Assembly (NCBI RefSeq): GCF_027497215.1
Contig: NZ_CP114904.1
Location: 1,550,001 to 1,614,000 of the forward strand
Length of the DNA: 64,000 nucleotides
Direction of reading: 5' to 3'
Source of the DNA: Micromonospora sp. WMMD812
Lineage (GTDB): Bacteria > Actinomycetota > Actinomycetes > Mycobacteriales > Micromonosporaceae
In this document: piece after piece, positions 1 through 9,840 of the stretch
Layout of the letters: the number at the start of each line of letters is the position of its first letter
Position numbering within the stretch: the stretch's first letter is position 1
The notes under the pieces: model-generated
The model's database searches: none
Seen by the model: only the letters and a program-made list of their open reading frames with translations
What the model was told of the DNA's origin: nothing
Position numbers and translations under genes: made by a program

Positions 1-533
1 ACGTCGGGAACCGTCCCCTCCACAGGGACGATCAGCGCACGATGGTGATCCGGTTGACGCGCATGCCGTCCGACGAGATTTCCGTCAGCGTGTCCGTGGT
101 CCTCCCGACAGCCCGCGGGCGATGTCGTGCAGATGGGCGATGCGGGAAAGCGGTGTCGGCTATGGTGCGGGCGCCACGGCGGTAGTCGCGGAGGATCTTC
201 CCGCACGTGAGCCGGATCGCGACCCACCGATGGCTCGCCAGCGTGCTACTCACCGTGGCCGCCACGCCGGCTCGGGCCGCAGAGTCGGCAGCCCGCGCTG
301 CGAGCACCACCATCACCCCTGATCGCTGCGCGGCAGCAGGCGCAGCAGCGCGAACGTCGTGGCGATACCGAGGTATGCCCGTCACGACGATGACGCAGAC
401 CGCAGGCAGGGGATTGCACGACTTTCTGCCATGGTGCGACTACGGCACTGACCAGGGCTGGCGCGTTTCGGCAGGCGCAAGCCGAATGCCGGTTCACCTG
501 GACAATCCGCTGGTAACCGCGCACGATAGAGCC
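1..533. other. stretch without a supported gene
   Basis: Open frames exist on both strands, but none gives a protein I recognise. In-frame start codons upstream of the AraC gene (375 and 390) would add about 50 residues that do not resemble the family, so I leave this stretch unassigned. Confidence 0.4.
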
Positions 534-1397
534 GTGCCGCTCCAGGAGGGATTTCGGGGGCAGCGATTGGCCTCGGTGCCCCGTCCGCTCGTCGCCGAGG
601 CCCTGCGGCGTCCGATCACCGGGCGGCTCCTCGTCACCGACGCCGGGTACTACCCCAATGCCGCCGACCACCGGATGCACCGCCCTCGAGGCACCCCCGA
701 GGTGGTCCTGATCGTATGTGCCTCCGGCATGGGCTGGGCGCGCGTCGGCTCGGGCATGCATCGGATCGGAGCGTGGCAGGCGCTGGTCATCCCCGACGGC
801 GTCGCACACGAGTACGGTGCCGCCGAGCGCGAGCCCTGGACGATCTGGTGGGCGCATCTGATGGGCTCGGACGTGTCAAAGCTGATGGACTGCATGGCGG
901 CCACGGCCGAGCGGCCCGTGGTGCCGGTGCGGGCCATCGATCGCGCGGTGGCGCTGCTGGACGAGATCGTCACCTCCCTCGAACGCGACCAGTCACCCAT
1001 CCGCCTACTGGGCGCGGCGGGAGCCGCCTGGAAGCTGTTGACGCAGATCAGCGTCGACCGGCTACTTCCCGAACCGGGCGACCCGCTGCAACGCGCCATG
1101 AGCTACCTGGCCGAGCGGCTCGACGGGAAGGTGAGCGTGCCCGAGCTGGCGCAGCTGGTGGGGGTGTCGCCGTCGCACCTGAGCACCCTGTTTCGCAGAG
1201 CGACCGGAGGCGGGGTGTTGGCTCACCACACCGCGTTGCGGATGGCGAAGGCGCGGCAGCTACTCGACACGACAGGTGTGACGGTCGCCAAGATCGCTTC
1301 CGAGATCGGCTTCGACGACGCCTTCTACTTCTCCCGAGTCTTCCGGAGGCACCACGGGATGAGCCCGAGCAGTTTCCGCAACCGCCATGACGGCTAG
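534..1397 (+). CDS. AraC-family transcriptional regulator
   Basis: This is a cytoplasmic DNA-binding regulator, probably responding to a small ligand bound by its N-terminal cupin-like domain. Roughly residues 40-150 resemble an AraC-type sugar-binding domain (HRMHRPRGTPEVVLIV, then LVIPDGVAHEY). The last 100 residues carry two helix-turn-helix motifs (VSVPELAQLVGVSPSHLSTLF and VAKIASEIGFDDAFYFSRVF). I chose the GTG at 534, which gives 287 residues, the usual family size. Earlier in-frame ATGs at 375, 390 and 485 are possible. No target operon is adjacent, because the next gene remnant lies on the opposite strand. Confidence 0.85.
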   Translation: MPLQEGFRGQRLASVPRPLVAEALRRPITGRLLVTDAGYYPNAADHRMHRPRGTPEVVLIVCASGMGWARVGSGMHRIGAWQALVIPDGVAHEYGAAEREPWTIWWAHLMGSDVSKLMDCMAATAERPVVPVRAIDRAVALLDEIVTSLERDQSPIRLLGAAGAAWKLLTQISVDRLLPEPGDPLQRAMSYLAERLDGKVSVPELAQLVGVSPSHLSTLFRRATGGGVLAHHTALRMAKARQLLDTTGVTVAKIASEIGFDDAFYFSRVFRRHHGMSPSSFRNRHDG

Positions 1398-1509
1398 CGC
1401 GTAAACCTCGCGCGGCTCAGGTCGCTCACCTCGCCCGCCGCGGCCCCGCTCACGCTGGGCGCATTGAACGAACGTGCCCGCCGATCGGCTGACGGTGGCG
1501 TGATTATGC

Positions 1510-1789
1510 ATGGCCGCCTCCGGTCACCGTGCCGGTGGTCAGTTGCGGTCTGCCCTGCACGATCTTCCCGATACGGGTTACCTGGTCGTCGAGATCCCGG
1601 CGTTCGGCGACGGTGAGCGTGGTCAACGGTTCGACCGTGACATTCAGCCTGTGTCCGCAGCAGCGGGAGGTCCCAGATGCCGGCAACGGTGCCGCCGATG
1701 AGCACCGAGGTCGCCCGCCATCGCCGTCGTTCACCGGTCCGAGGCCAAACCTGGGGCGCCAAGAAGCGATCGCGGCCGGGCGGCCCCAT
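1510..1789 (-). pseudogene. C-terminal remnant of a winged-helix AlkZ-like protein
   Basis: Two minus-strand frames each carry part of the C-terminus of the winged-helix DNA-binding family to which the glycosylase AlkZ belongs. One frame reads VLIGGTVAGIWDL and the other LNVTVEPLTTLTVAERRDL, so at least one frameshift separates them. The N-terminal three quarters of a normal protein (about 350-400 residues) is absent. Positions 1540-1641 are about 94 percent identical to 42209-42310, so two remnants of the same gene family lie in this window. I infer it is non-functional. Confidence 0.6.
1540..1641. repeat. 102-bp repeat, copy 1 (pair at 42209-42310)
   Basis: The 102 bases align without gaps to 42209-42310 in the same orientation, with about six differences. 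Both copies encode the same C-terminal stretch of an AlkZ-like protein on the minus strand. Confidence 0.85.
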
Positions 1790-1993
1790 GACTCGGGCCG
1801 CCCCTCCCCTGTTGGGGATACGACGGTGGGCGCGTCGCGATCCGGCAACGGTCTGGGCCCTCAGCTAACCCCCGCAGAGCGCATTGCCCGACCTGGGTAG
1901 TTACTGCAGGCGGGTGTATTGCCACCGTCCCGACCTCCCCTTAGTTGAGGCGATCATCAGCCACGGGGTCGGCTGATTGGCAGAGTCAGGTCT

Positions 1994-4432
1994 GTGCGGG
2001 GATTCGGTCGGCTCCATCTGGCCCACGGCGAGGGCAGGGTTACTCGGCTGGAGCTGTTCCTGGACCTGATCTTCGTGTTCGCGTTTTTGAACGTGACGGG
2101 TGTGACCGCCGAACACCTCAATCCGGCCGGCCTTGCCCGAGGTTTGCTGCTGCTTGTGCTGTTGTGGGGTTGCTGGGCGCCGTACGCGTGGCTGGGCAAC
2201 ATCGTCCGGCTGGACCGGGGCATCATGCCGGTGTTCGTGTTCGGACTGAGCGCGCTGCTCTTCGTGTTGGGCCTGACGGCCAGGGAGGCATTCGTCGATC
2301 GCCCCGGCGGGCTTTCAGGACCGATCGTGTTCGCGGTCTGCTACATACTCGCTCGCGGTAGCGCCCTCACGTTCGCCACCGCCGCCGGTGTGGCGGAACC
2401 AGGCACCCGCCGCCGGCTGCGGAAAGCCGGGCCGGCGCTCGCGTCCGGTGGGCTGGCGCTGTTGGCTGCTGCCCTCGTGACGTCGTATGAGCACAGCGAG
2501 CAGGGGTTCGGCGCGGACGGGGCGACCCGCGAATGGATCCGGTTCACCCTGGTCGCGGTGGCGATCGTTGCCGCGTATGCCGGCGCTCTCCTGCTGGGTT
2601 CGGGCACCTGGCAGATAAGATCTATCCGCTACTGGGTGGAACGGCACAGCTTGATCATCCTGATCGGTGTCGGCGAGGCCATCATCTCGGTCGGGCTGGG
2701 CCAGGGTGTGGCCGTGGCGCATCCGCTCACCCTGCAGCTGCTGGCTGGCGCGCTGCTCGGTGTCGCGCTTGCCGGGTTCCTGTGGTGGACCTACTTCGAC
2801 GTGGCTCGGTTCGCCGCGGAGCAGGCGCTGGAACGGGCATCGGAGGCCCGACGAGCGCTCCTCGGGCGCGACGCGTACAGCTTCCTGCACCTGCCGATGA
2901 TGGCCGGGCTCATCCTGGTCGCTCTCGGCATCCACCACATGCTGTCCGAGATGCGTGTGCCGTCGGAAACGTCGGCCGAGATGCGGCTGCTCGTGCTCTA
3001 CGGCGGGGTGATCCTCTATCTCGTCGGCCTGATCCTGTTCGAGGTGCGCACGCTGCGCCTGCTCGGCCGGTCACCCATCCTCGGAATCCTGCTAGTCGGA
3101 TCCCTGGCAGTGATCGCTCCTCGTGTGCCGGTGCTGGCCCAACTGGCGCTGTTGACGGCCGCGGTGGGTGCCATGGCCCTGGCCGACGCCACTGTCTTCC
3201 GGCGCCGCCACCGCCGGCTGCACGCGGAAATACAACCCGTTCTCCTCAAGCAGACCGGGGTGACGCCGAAGGAACTCTTCTTCGACCTGGTCTACGTATA
3301 CGCGTTCCTGCAGGTCGCCGCGCTGATGGCCGAGGACCCGACCTGGCGTGGAGTGGTACGCGGACTGCTGGTGCTCATCGTTCTCTGGTCTGCCTGGTGC
3401 GCCTACACCTGGCTGGGCATCGCAGTCCGCTCGGAGCGCCCGGTGGTGCTGCTGTTGATGGTGCTGGTCGTCGCGCTCACCGCGCTGATCACCCTGGCCA
3501 GCCCAGAAGCGTTCAACGCCGACGGTAGCGGCCTGCCAGGACCGCTGGTCTTCGTGGCCTGCTACGCGCTGATCCGGCTGTTGTTCCTCGGCGCGTTCTG
3601 GCTCAACGTCCGGCACAACCCGACGCAGCGCGCCGCCGTGGGGCGCAACGCGGTACCGACCCTGCTGGCGCTCGCCATCCTGTCTGCCGCCGCGTTGATC
3701 CCAGAGCCGGCCGGGGATACTCGGCTGCTGACCCCCGCGCGCGCCGGGCTCTGGATCGCCGCCATCGCCGTGGACCTAGTCGGCAACCGGCTCGCCGCAC
3801 GCCGCCACCCGTGGACATGGTCCGCGGAGCACTGGGCCGACCGGTACAGCCTCATCATCATCATCGCGCTCGGCCAAGCCGTAATCTCCATGGGCACCGC
3901 CGTGGTCTACACGCCCATCTCCGCGCGGATCATCGTCGCCACCGTACTTGGCACCGCCCTGCTCACCGCACTCTGGTGGATCTACTTCAGCACCACCGCC
4001 ATACACGGCAAGCGGATGCTCTCCGCAAGCCAGCAAGAGCAGCGTGCAGTGCTCGCTCAGGACGCCTACGCGCTACTGCACCTGCCGATGATCGCCGGCA
4101 TCGTGTTCGTCTCACTCGGGCTCGGCAAAACGATGTCCGTGCTGGGCAGCCGAGGCCTATTCGAACTCGGCGCCCCGCTCTACCCGCTGCCGCACCTCGC
4201 TCTATTCGGTGGCGTGATCATCTACCTGCTCGCCGACCACGCGTTCCGCTGGCGGCTAACCCGCCGATCCCACCCACACCGGATCGCCCAGACCCTCGTG
4301 ATCACAGCACTGGCACCCGCCACCGCCCAACTACCGGCCCTGGCCGCGCTCGCCGCACTCACCGCAGTCTGCCTCGGGTTCCTCACGATCGAAGTAAAAC
4401 GCCGAGGCACGATTGCCCGACCAGCTCGCTAA
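1994..4432 (+). CDS. tandem-duplicated LtrA-family membrane protein
   Basis: This 812-residue integral membrane protein is twice the usual length of the low-temperature-requirement A family (about 380-410). The signature occurs twice: LELFLDLIFVFAF near residue 19 and KELFFDLVYVYAF near residue 426. After each comes a matching series of hydrophobic helices and a conserved block (RHSLIILIGVGEAIIS; RYSLIIIIALGQAVIS). It is therefore two full LtrA domains in one chain, probably from duplication and fusion. The GTG start is preceded by a weak AGG-type ribosome site. The family has no established biochemical activity, so transport or signalling is only a guess. The reading frame is intact throughout. 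Confidence 0.88.
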   Translation: MRGFGRLHLAHGEGRVTRLELFLDLIFVFAFLNVTGVTAEHLNPAGLARGLLLLVLLWGCWAPYAWLGNIVRLDRGIMPVFVFGLSALLFVLGLTAREAFVDRPGGLSGPIVFAVCYILARGSALTFATAAGVAEPGTRRRLRKAGPALASGGLALLAAALVTSYEHSEQGFGADGATREWIRFTLVAVAIVAAYAGALLLGSGTWQIRSIRYWVERHSLIILIGVGEAIISVGLGQGVAVAHPLTLQLLAGALLGVALAGFLWWTYFDVARFAAEQALERASEARRALLGRDAYSFLHLPMMAGLILVALGIHHMLSEMRVPSETSAEMRLLVLYGGVILYLVGLILFEVRTLRLLGRSPILGILLVGSLAVIAPRVPVLAQLALLTAAVGAMALADATVFRRRHRRLHAEIQPVLLKQTGVTPKELFFDLVYVYAFLQVAALMAEDPTWRGVVRGLLVLIVLWSAWCAYTWLGIAVRSERPVVLLLMVLVVALTALITLASPEAFNADGSGLPGPLVFVACYALIRLLFLGAFWLNVRHNPTQRAAVGRNAVPTLLALAILSAAALIPEPAGDTRLLTPARAGLWIAAIAVDLVGNRLAARRHPWTWSAEHWADRYSLIIIIALGQAVISMGTAVVYTPISARIIVATVLGTALLTALWWIYFSTTAIHGKRMLSASQQEQRAVLAQDAYALLHLPMIAGIVFVSLGLGKTMSVLGSRGLFELGAPLYPLPHLALFGGVIIYLLADHAFRWRLTRRSHPHRIAQTLVITALAPATAQLPALAALAALTAVCLGFLTIEVKRRGTIARPAR

Positions 4433-4608
4433 CGGGGATGCGTGCCTGAACACGCGTCGTCAGTCCGCCACCTACCGGTAACGCGGCTGCGGCCGGACTG
4501 GTCACCCTGACGTCACCTAACCGATCACCCACAGAGAGCACGGCAGTGCGTCCTCGCCGGTCGGCGGCCACGCTCGCCCCACATCCCCGTGCACCCCCGG
4601 AGGATCAC

Positions 4609-5037
4609 ATGACCAACCCGACTACCCCGATGTCCGCAGAAACACGAGACATCGCCGCGAGGTGGGCCCAGGCAGCGCTGGCCACCGGACCCGCGGACCG
4701 CACCGAAGCCGCCGCTCGCGCGGCCTACCGGGCCGCCGGGCATCCCGAACCCTCTCGCTTCGTCTGGTGCCCATCACCGTCGGCCGCCGGTGGCCAATTG
4801 CGGCGCCTCCTCGATGACGGGCGCACGTCGCTGGTCGGGTCAGTCCGGGGCGGCAACCTCAACCGCTGCCTCGCCGCGGTGCGCGCGCCGATCTGGGCGC
4901 AGAGCAGCGACGCCGACAGGGTCGCCGCCTTCAGAGACGCCCCGATCACAGCCGTTCCCCGGCGCAGCGCCACCGACGCGAACCGCACCAAGACCCATCA
5001 CCAAATCACGGCGAGCTCGGTGGCCGCTGGCCTGTAA
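4609..5037 (+). CDS. short DUF6745-like protein, probably a fragment
   Basis: The ATG at 4609 follows a clear GGAGG site, and the product has 142 residues. Its N-terminal half (RWAQAALATGPADR, AAYRAAGHPEPSRFVWCPSP) resembles the start of a family of actinobacterial proteins of unknown function, usually about 350 residues, that I associate with DUF6745. The large C-terminal part is missing and the tail (from about residue 110) looks random. I read it as an expressed but truncated family member or a decaying gene. No function can be assigned. Confidence 0.55.
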   Translation: MTNPTTPMSAETRDIAARWAQAALATGPADRTEAAARAAYRAAGHPEPSRFVWCPSPSAAGGQLRRLLDDGRTSLVGSVRGGNLNRCLAAVRAPIWAQSSDADRVAAFRDAPITAVPRRSATDANRTKTHHQITASSVAAGL

Positions 5038-5389
5038 ACGAGTAGCCTCGCCGGCGTGGATGCCCGGTTCCGGCGCGGGATGCGGCTGATGCGAGGCCAT
5101 GATCGTCAGGCCCAGGAGGACGGTTTCCCCCAGCTGCGCCCTCACGTCGGTGAGGACGTGACGACGCGTCACCTTGTGCGCCCCAAGGGCAGGGCGCCAG
5201 CAGAGTCATCGCGTGTCCGGCTTGGCTGGTTGGTAGAGACGCGCCCTTGCCCGTGGTACCAGGGCAGGCGCCACACCCGCGGCCGGTCAGATGCTGAACG
5301 CAAAGTGTGGCGGCTGGCGGGGTCACGACGCGCGGATACGGTTCGTGCGATTGGATGCAAACTGTCGCCGTGTGTCCTGGGAGCGCCCC
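5038..5389. other. intergenic stretch, nothing recognised
   Basis: I see no convincing gene, RNA or repeat. It presumably contains the promoter of the helicase-associated-domain gene that starts at 5390. Confidence 0.4.
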
Positions 5390-7187
5390 GTGAATTTGTA
5401 TGATCAGCTTGCCGGTGTTGACCTGCCGACCCTTCAGGCGTTGGAGGCGGCTCTGGCGTTGGGTGGCCTGGTCACCGAGGCGGAGGTGTCGGCGTTGGTC
5501 GGCGCCGACGCGATGCCGTACCTGCAGCGTGCTGCTGATGCGGGGCTGGTCGCGCGGCTACGCGGCCGCTTCGCGGTAAACGGCATAATGGGCGAGGTCT
5601 TCGCCCGTCCGCTGGGTGTCGGTCCGTCGGCTGGGCAACTCGCCTCGCTGTTGAGCGCCGACGATCTGAAGGTCGTCGCGAGCACGCTGGGGCTGCCTAC
5701 GAAGGGCCGCAAGGCGGACCTGCTGGAGGCCGTGGCGGAGTTCTTCGTCGATGCGGAGAACCTTCACGGTCTCGTCAAACGGATGCCGAAAGCGACGCGG
5801 ACGGTGTTGGAGAAGGCTGACCGGGACGGTGGACGGGTCCGTCACTACGGTAGCAGCGGCATCGCACACCGTAGCCGGTACCCGAATTCTTACCGGCAGG
5901 TGCATCCGCTGGACTGGGCCGAGGAGCACGGGCTGGTCTACCGCGTGACCTGGGAGGAATATCAGCTGGCGGGCCAGGTCGCGCTCGCTTTGCGAGGAGT
6001 GGACTACCGCGCTCCGTTTCAGCCGCAGGAACCGGCGGTTGCCTGGCACGCGCCGGACCCTGCGACAGTACGCCGCGACGCCCAGGCGCAGGGCATCGCC
6101 GTGGTCGGGCTGATGTCGGCGCTGCTGGACGGGGCGGGACGTGACCCGTTGGCTACGGTCAAGGCCGGCGGCGTGGGTGTGCGCGAGATGACGCGGACAG
6201 CCAGGACGCTCGGCGTGACGGTGTCGACCGTGCGGCTGATCCTGGCGGTCGCCGAGGAGGCCGGGCTGGCCGAACTCGACGACCGCGTGATGCCGACGGC
6301 CGCGTACGATCGCTGGCTCACGCTCAGTCTGGACCGGCGGCTGTCGGTGATGCTCAAGGCGTGGGTCGAGCTGGACTATCTGCCGTCGTCGCAGACCGGG
6401 CCGTGGGTTCCGGAGCACGGCCAAAGCTGGTCTGCGCGAGCCCGGATGACCGCGCTGCGGTCGTTGGGTGACCGGGCGACGACCGATCTCGAGCAGGCGG
6501 CGCAGTGGATGTGGTGGCGGCAGCCCCTGGCCTTCGGTGGCGCCACGACGGTGCGCGGCCTGCTGGAGGAGGCCACGACGTTGGGGGTTCTCGGCGCGGG
6601 CGCGATCAGCCCCGCCGGGCAGGCGCTGCTGGCCGGTGAGGACATCGCCGAGGCCGTTGGTGACCTGGGTGAGGTTGCCCGTACCGCGCGGCTGCAGGCC
6701 GACCTGACCGCGGTCGTGGTCGGAACACCAGCTCCGCAACTGGCGGAACTGCTCGACGCCGTCGCCGTCGTGGAGTCCCGCGGAACGGCCACGACCTGGC
6801 GCTTCACCCCAACAACAGTACGCAACGCGTACGACGCAGGGTGGACCGAGCAACGTCTGGCAAAAAGCCCTGACGAAGATCACCGAAGACGGACTGCCGC
6901 AACCGCTGGCCTTCCTGCTGGCCGACGTCGCCCGCCAGCACGGATCGGTGCAGGTCGCGCCCGCGGCCAGCACCCTGGTCAGCGACGACACCGCGCTGCT
7001 GGCGCAGATCTGCGCGGACAAGCGGCTGGCCAAGCTCAACCTGCGTCTACTCGCGCCGACCGTACTGGCCAGCCAAGCCACCACAGCTGACACGATGGCC
7101 GCCCTCCGCAAGGCCGGCTACGCGCCCCGCCAGCAGAACGCCGACGGCCGCGATGTCATCGAGAAAGTCCGCCGCCACCGGGCCTGA
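5390..7187 (+). pseudogene. helicase-associated-domain protein, frameshifted at an A5 run
   Basis: The product resembles actinobacterial proteins of about 600 residues carrying the XPB/Ssl2-type helicase-associated domain, which occur without helicase motifs. No Walker motifs are visible. The N-terminal region has a SAP-like segment (LASLLSADDLKVVASTLGL, then GRKADLLEAV). The GTG at 5390 gives the start VNLYDQLAGV. Homology continues to about residue 490 and then jumps to another frame, where LTKITEDGLPQPLAFLLADV continues to a stop at 7187. Removing one A from the AAAAA run at 6862-6866 restores a single frame. This may be a real mutation or a sequencing error. Confidence 0.75.
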
Positions 7188-7203
7188 CGGGTTGGAGTGC
7201 AAG

Positions 7204-7701
7204 ATGTTGATCGTGCGGGCGACCAGGAAACTCCTCGATCACGCCAACCCGCCCCGAACTGTCGAAGGAGATCGCGACACGACTCTGCTGGGCCCGTGGT
7301 ACGCCACCGCGCTGTTCTGGCGTCCCCGGCTGGCGCTGCTGGTGAACGAGCGGACTCTGCTGCCGGCCTTGCTGCCGCTGGCGCCGGTGCGCAGCATTCC
7401 CGACCGCATCCCCGATGAGATCGCGACGGTACTCGACGCCCACCGGGTGCCCAGGGCCATCACCGTCGACGAGCTACGGAACATGCAGGATTGCCGGTTC
7501 GCCCCGACGGCCAGCCGCAGCGTCGTCGGGATCATGAACGAATTCAGCAAGCTGGCCGAGATCTACGCCAACGGTTCGGCCCGCACCAACCTCGTCGCGC
7601 TGTCACTGCGGCTGGCCCGGACGCCCTGCAGCCCCCTGTACGGCAAGAACGTGAGCCCGGACCGTGAACTGGCGGCATTGATACGCTCCACCGCTGCTTG
7701 A
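7204..7701 (+). CDS. DUF6933 domain protein
   Basis: This 165-residue protein starts at an ATG 17 bases after the preceding reading frame. It matches the DUF6933 pattern from end to end: MLIVRATRKLL at the start, LGPWYATALFWRPRLALLVN, RSVVGIMNEF, then LVALSLRLARTPCSPLYG. The length is normal for the family. The function is unknown, and the family is often found near plasmid or accessory genes. The close spacing suggests co-transcription with the upstream gene. Confidence 0.8.
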   Translation: MLIVRATRKLLDHANPPRTVEGDRDTTLLGPWYATALFWRPRLALLVNERTLLPALLPLAPVRSIPDRIPDEIATVLDAHRVPRAITVDELRNMQDCRFAPTASRSVVGIMNEFSKLAEIYANGSARTNLVALSLRLARTPCSPLYGKNVSPDRELAALIRSTAA

Positions 7702-7712
7702 TCACGGAAGAG

Positions 7713-7750
7713 GGTCGACGGCCTGTAACAGGGCGAGTAGACCGTCGACC
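7713..7750. terminator. stem-loop between convergent genes
   Basis: Perfect 9-bp arms (GGTCGACGG at 7713-7721 and its complement at 7742-7750) lie 12 bases past the stop of the DUF6933 gene. The placement suggests a terminator. There is no run of T, which is common in high-GC actinobacteria. Confidence 0.55.
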
Positions 7751-7785
7751 GCCTCCTACTCGTTCGGGATCCGCCCGTTCGAGTC

Positions 7786-7819
7786 GGGTGGTGGCAGGTA
7801 GGTCGGCCTGCCACCACCC
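7786..7819. terminator. strong bidirectional stem-loop terminator
   Basis: Perfect 13-bp arms (GGGTGGTGGCAGG at 7786-7798 and its complement at 7807-7819) enclose an 8-base loop. It sits between the convergent genes ending at 7701 and 7832, so it probably stops transcription from both sides. Confidence 0.7.
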
Positions 7820-7831
7820 AATCATCGTCAT

Positions 7832-9127
7832 CTACTGCTGATCTTCTGGCTGTCGTTTGGGGCTACGGAGTATGCGCACTGTGGTGTGGAGCTTGATCGG
7901 TGCATCGTCCGGTCCTCTAAGGAACGGGTTGATGTAGACGGGGCGTCGTAGCGATCTGCCGGGTCCGTAGGGCTGGTTGCGCCAGTGGCCAGAGACCCAG
8001 AATCGGGTCGTCCGCACCGGCGCCGAGTCACCCGGGGCCGGGCGCGTGCCGGACGGTGTGGTGGTGCGGCTGCCGCGGATGCCCACGATCCGCACCTGGG
8101 GTGCAGGGCGGTCGGCGCGGGCGTATGCCTTCCGAACGGCTTTGGCGATGTCCGCTGGCCTGATGTCCGCGGCCTGCTGGGCGATGAGCAACCATGTCGC
8201 GACCAGCGCCGCCGCCGGGTGGTCGCCGGGCAGCAGGTCGTGTTCGCGAACGTGGGCGGCTCTGATCGGGGTGAGCCAGCCGACCTGTTCGCGTAGCCGC
8301 TGCAGTGGTTTGCCGTCGAGGCCCGCGCCGGCGGTCCGGTAGGTGATCAGGTGCCAGCGGTCCTCGTCGCTTGTCCAAGAGACGGCGGTGATCCGCCGGG
8401 GTGTGACCGGCCGCGACCAGGTGAGCAGCCCGTCGGTGGAGGGCATGAGGTCGCGGCTGATGGTGACGTCGGGCAGATGCGCTACGGCGTGTTCGGCCAG
8501 GTCGGTGAAGTTGCTGTCGATCCAGAACAGGGGTGATCGGTCCAGGCCGTCGGCGATCTGTGGGCGTGCCTCGTTGATGCGGAGCGTGGTGGGGAGGTCG
8601 TCGGCGCCTCGGTAGAAGCGGGTGAGCCGGTCACGGACCTTCGGGAGTTCGCGGGCGCTGATGGTGGTGGGCGGCCAGGCGGTCGTCGTGATGAGTGTTC
8701 GCCCGGGCAGCCGGGCGTGGAGGAACGCCCGGTGCAGGTGGGCGACGCGTTCTCGCGCCTGCGGGTGGTTGCCGAAGCCGAGCGTGCGTACGGCTCGGTC
8801 GATGACGTTGTCGGTCCTGCCGTCGTCGATGTGGGTTTGGCAGGTCACGCAGGCCGCCCAGGCGCGGCCGAAGTTTTGCACAAGGCCTGCACGCGAACCG
8901 ATGGCGACGGCGGAGACGTCGCCGCCGACGAGGGTCCAGGTCGGGTATGGGTCTCCGCAGAAGTCGCAGGTGCGGTGCACGGTGTCGAGTTGGCTGACGG
9001 GGACGGGCACCGGTTCGTGTCCGTCGGTGGTGAGTTGGATGGGGTGCACGTAGGTGGGCGGCACGCCGAGGGTGTTCAGCGGGGCGAGGCAGATCTGGCA
9101 GGCCATCTCCCCGCGCGGGGCCTTCAT
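7832..9127 (-). CDS. zinc-ribbon protein of unknown function
   Basis: This 431-residue protein begins with MKAPRGEMACQICLAPLN and has three Cys-x-x-Cys pairs in the first 110 residues (CQIC, CDFC, CVTC), consistent with zinc-ribbon folds. The rest is soluble, with no motif I recognise. The ATG overlaps the stop of the upstream GGDEF gene by four bases (9124-9127), so the two are translationally coupled. It is the last gene of a five-gene minus-strand operon that I attribute to a conjugative element. A nucleic-acid or protein-binding role is only inferred from the zinc ribbons. Confidence 0.75.
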   Translation of the reverse strand: MKAPRGEMACQICLAPLNTLGVPPTYVHPIQLTTDGHEPVPVPVSQLDTVHRTCDFCGDPYPTWTLVGGDVSAVAIGSRAGLVQNFGRAWAACVTCQTHIDDGRTDNVIDRAVRTLGFGNHPQARERVAHLHRAFLHARLPGRTLITTTAWPPTTISARELPKVRDRLTRFYRGADDLPTTLRINEARPQIADGLDRSPLFWIDSNFTDLAEHAVAHLPDVTISRDLMPSTDGLLTWSRPVTPRRITAVSWTSDEDRWHLITYRTAGAGLDGKPLQRLREQVGWLTPIRAAHVREHDLLPGDHPAAALVATWLLIAQQAADIRPADIAKAVRKAYARADRPAPQVRIVGIRGSRTTTPSGTRPAPGDSAPVRTTRFWVSGHWRNQPYGPGRSLRRPVYINPFLRGPDDAPIKLHTTVRILRSPKRQPEDQQ

Positions 9128-9816
9128 GCCGTCGCCTCGTCGTTGAGCTGGCGCCGGTCGCGGACCCGAGGTCCTTGGCGTAGCCGGGTGGGGGGCATGG
9201 CCATCCCCGGCTCGTAGATGGCGTGCCGGTTTCCGCCCCTGCGCTTGGCGTGGTACATGGCGATGTCGGCCCGGTGCAGGGCGACGTCTTCGAGCCCGTC
9301 GCTGCTGTCGACAACGGCAATGCCGACGCTGGCGGTGGCGTCGACCTTGACGACGTCGCCGCCCACGGTCAGTTGGAGGGGTTCGGCGATGACGACGACG
9401 AACGTCTCGGCGATGCGGGCGAGATCGCTGCCGCGGACAGGGAGCAGGGCGGCGTACTCGTCGCCGGCGAGCCGCGCGGCGACGCCGCCGTGCAGTGCAG
9501 CTGCTTCGTCGATGCGGTCGGCGATCTCGATGAGGAGGGCGTCGCCGATGTCGTGGCCGTGGGTGTCGTTGACGGTCTTGAACTCGTCGAGGTCGATCAG
9601 CGCGACGAGGATCGGCTGTGGGGCGGCGATGGCGGTGTGGGCGGCGCGCAGGCCGGCCCGGTTGAGCAGCCCGGTGAGCGGGTCGCGGGCGAGGCAGCGG
9701 AGGGCGTCGGCGAGGGCGGCGCGGACGCGTCGCAGCACCGCGGCCAGGTAGCAGCCCCATCCGGCGAGGACGAGCGCCGCGGCGGTGCTGGCAATCAGGG
9801 TGAGTGTGGTGAACAC
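9124..9816 (-). CDS. membrane-anchored GGDEF-domain protein with degenerate AGDEY site
   Basis: The 230-residue protein has one N-terminal membrane helix (about residues 5-27) and then a single GGDEF domain, the fold that makes cyclic di-GMP from two GTP. RDPLTGLLNRAGL, DLDEFKTVNDTHGHDIGD and RLAGDEYAALLP are visible. The signature reads AGDEY (residues 117-121) instead of GGDEF or GGEEF, and I see no RxxD inhibitory site before it. Some AGDEF variants are reported active, so activity remains open. It is coupled to the downstream zinc-ribbon gene by an ATGA overlap. A hairpin lies in its leader (9841-9876). Confidence 0.85.
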   Translation of the reverse strand: MFTTLTLIASTAAALVLAGWGCYLAAVLRRVRAALADALRCLARDPLTGLLNRAGLRAAHTAIAAPQPILVALIDLDEFKTVNDTHGHDIGDALLIEIADRIDEAAALHGGVAARLAGDEYAALLPVRGSDLARIAETFVVVIAEPLQLTVGGDVVKVDATASVGIAVVDSSDGLEDVALHRADIAMYHAKRRGGNRHAIYEPGMAMPPTRLRQGPRVRDRRQLNDEATA

Positions 9817-9840
9817 TGGTGTCCTCCAGGTGTTGGAGAA

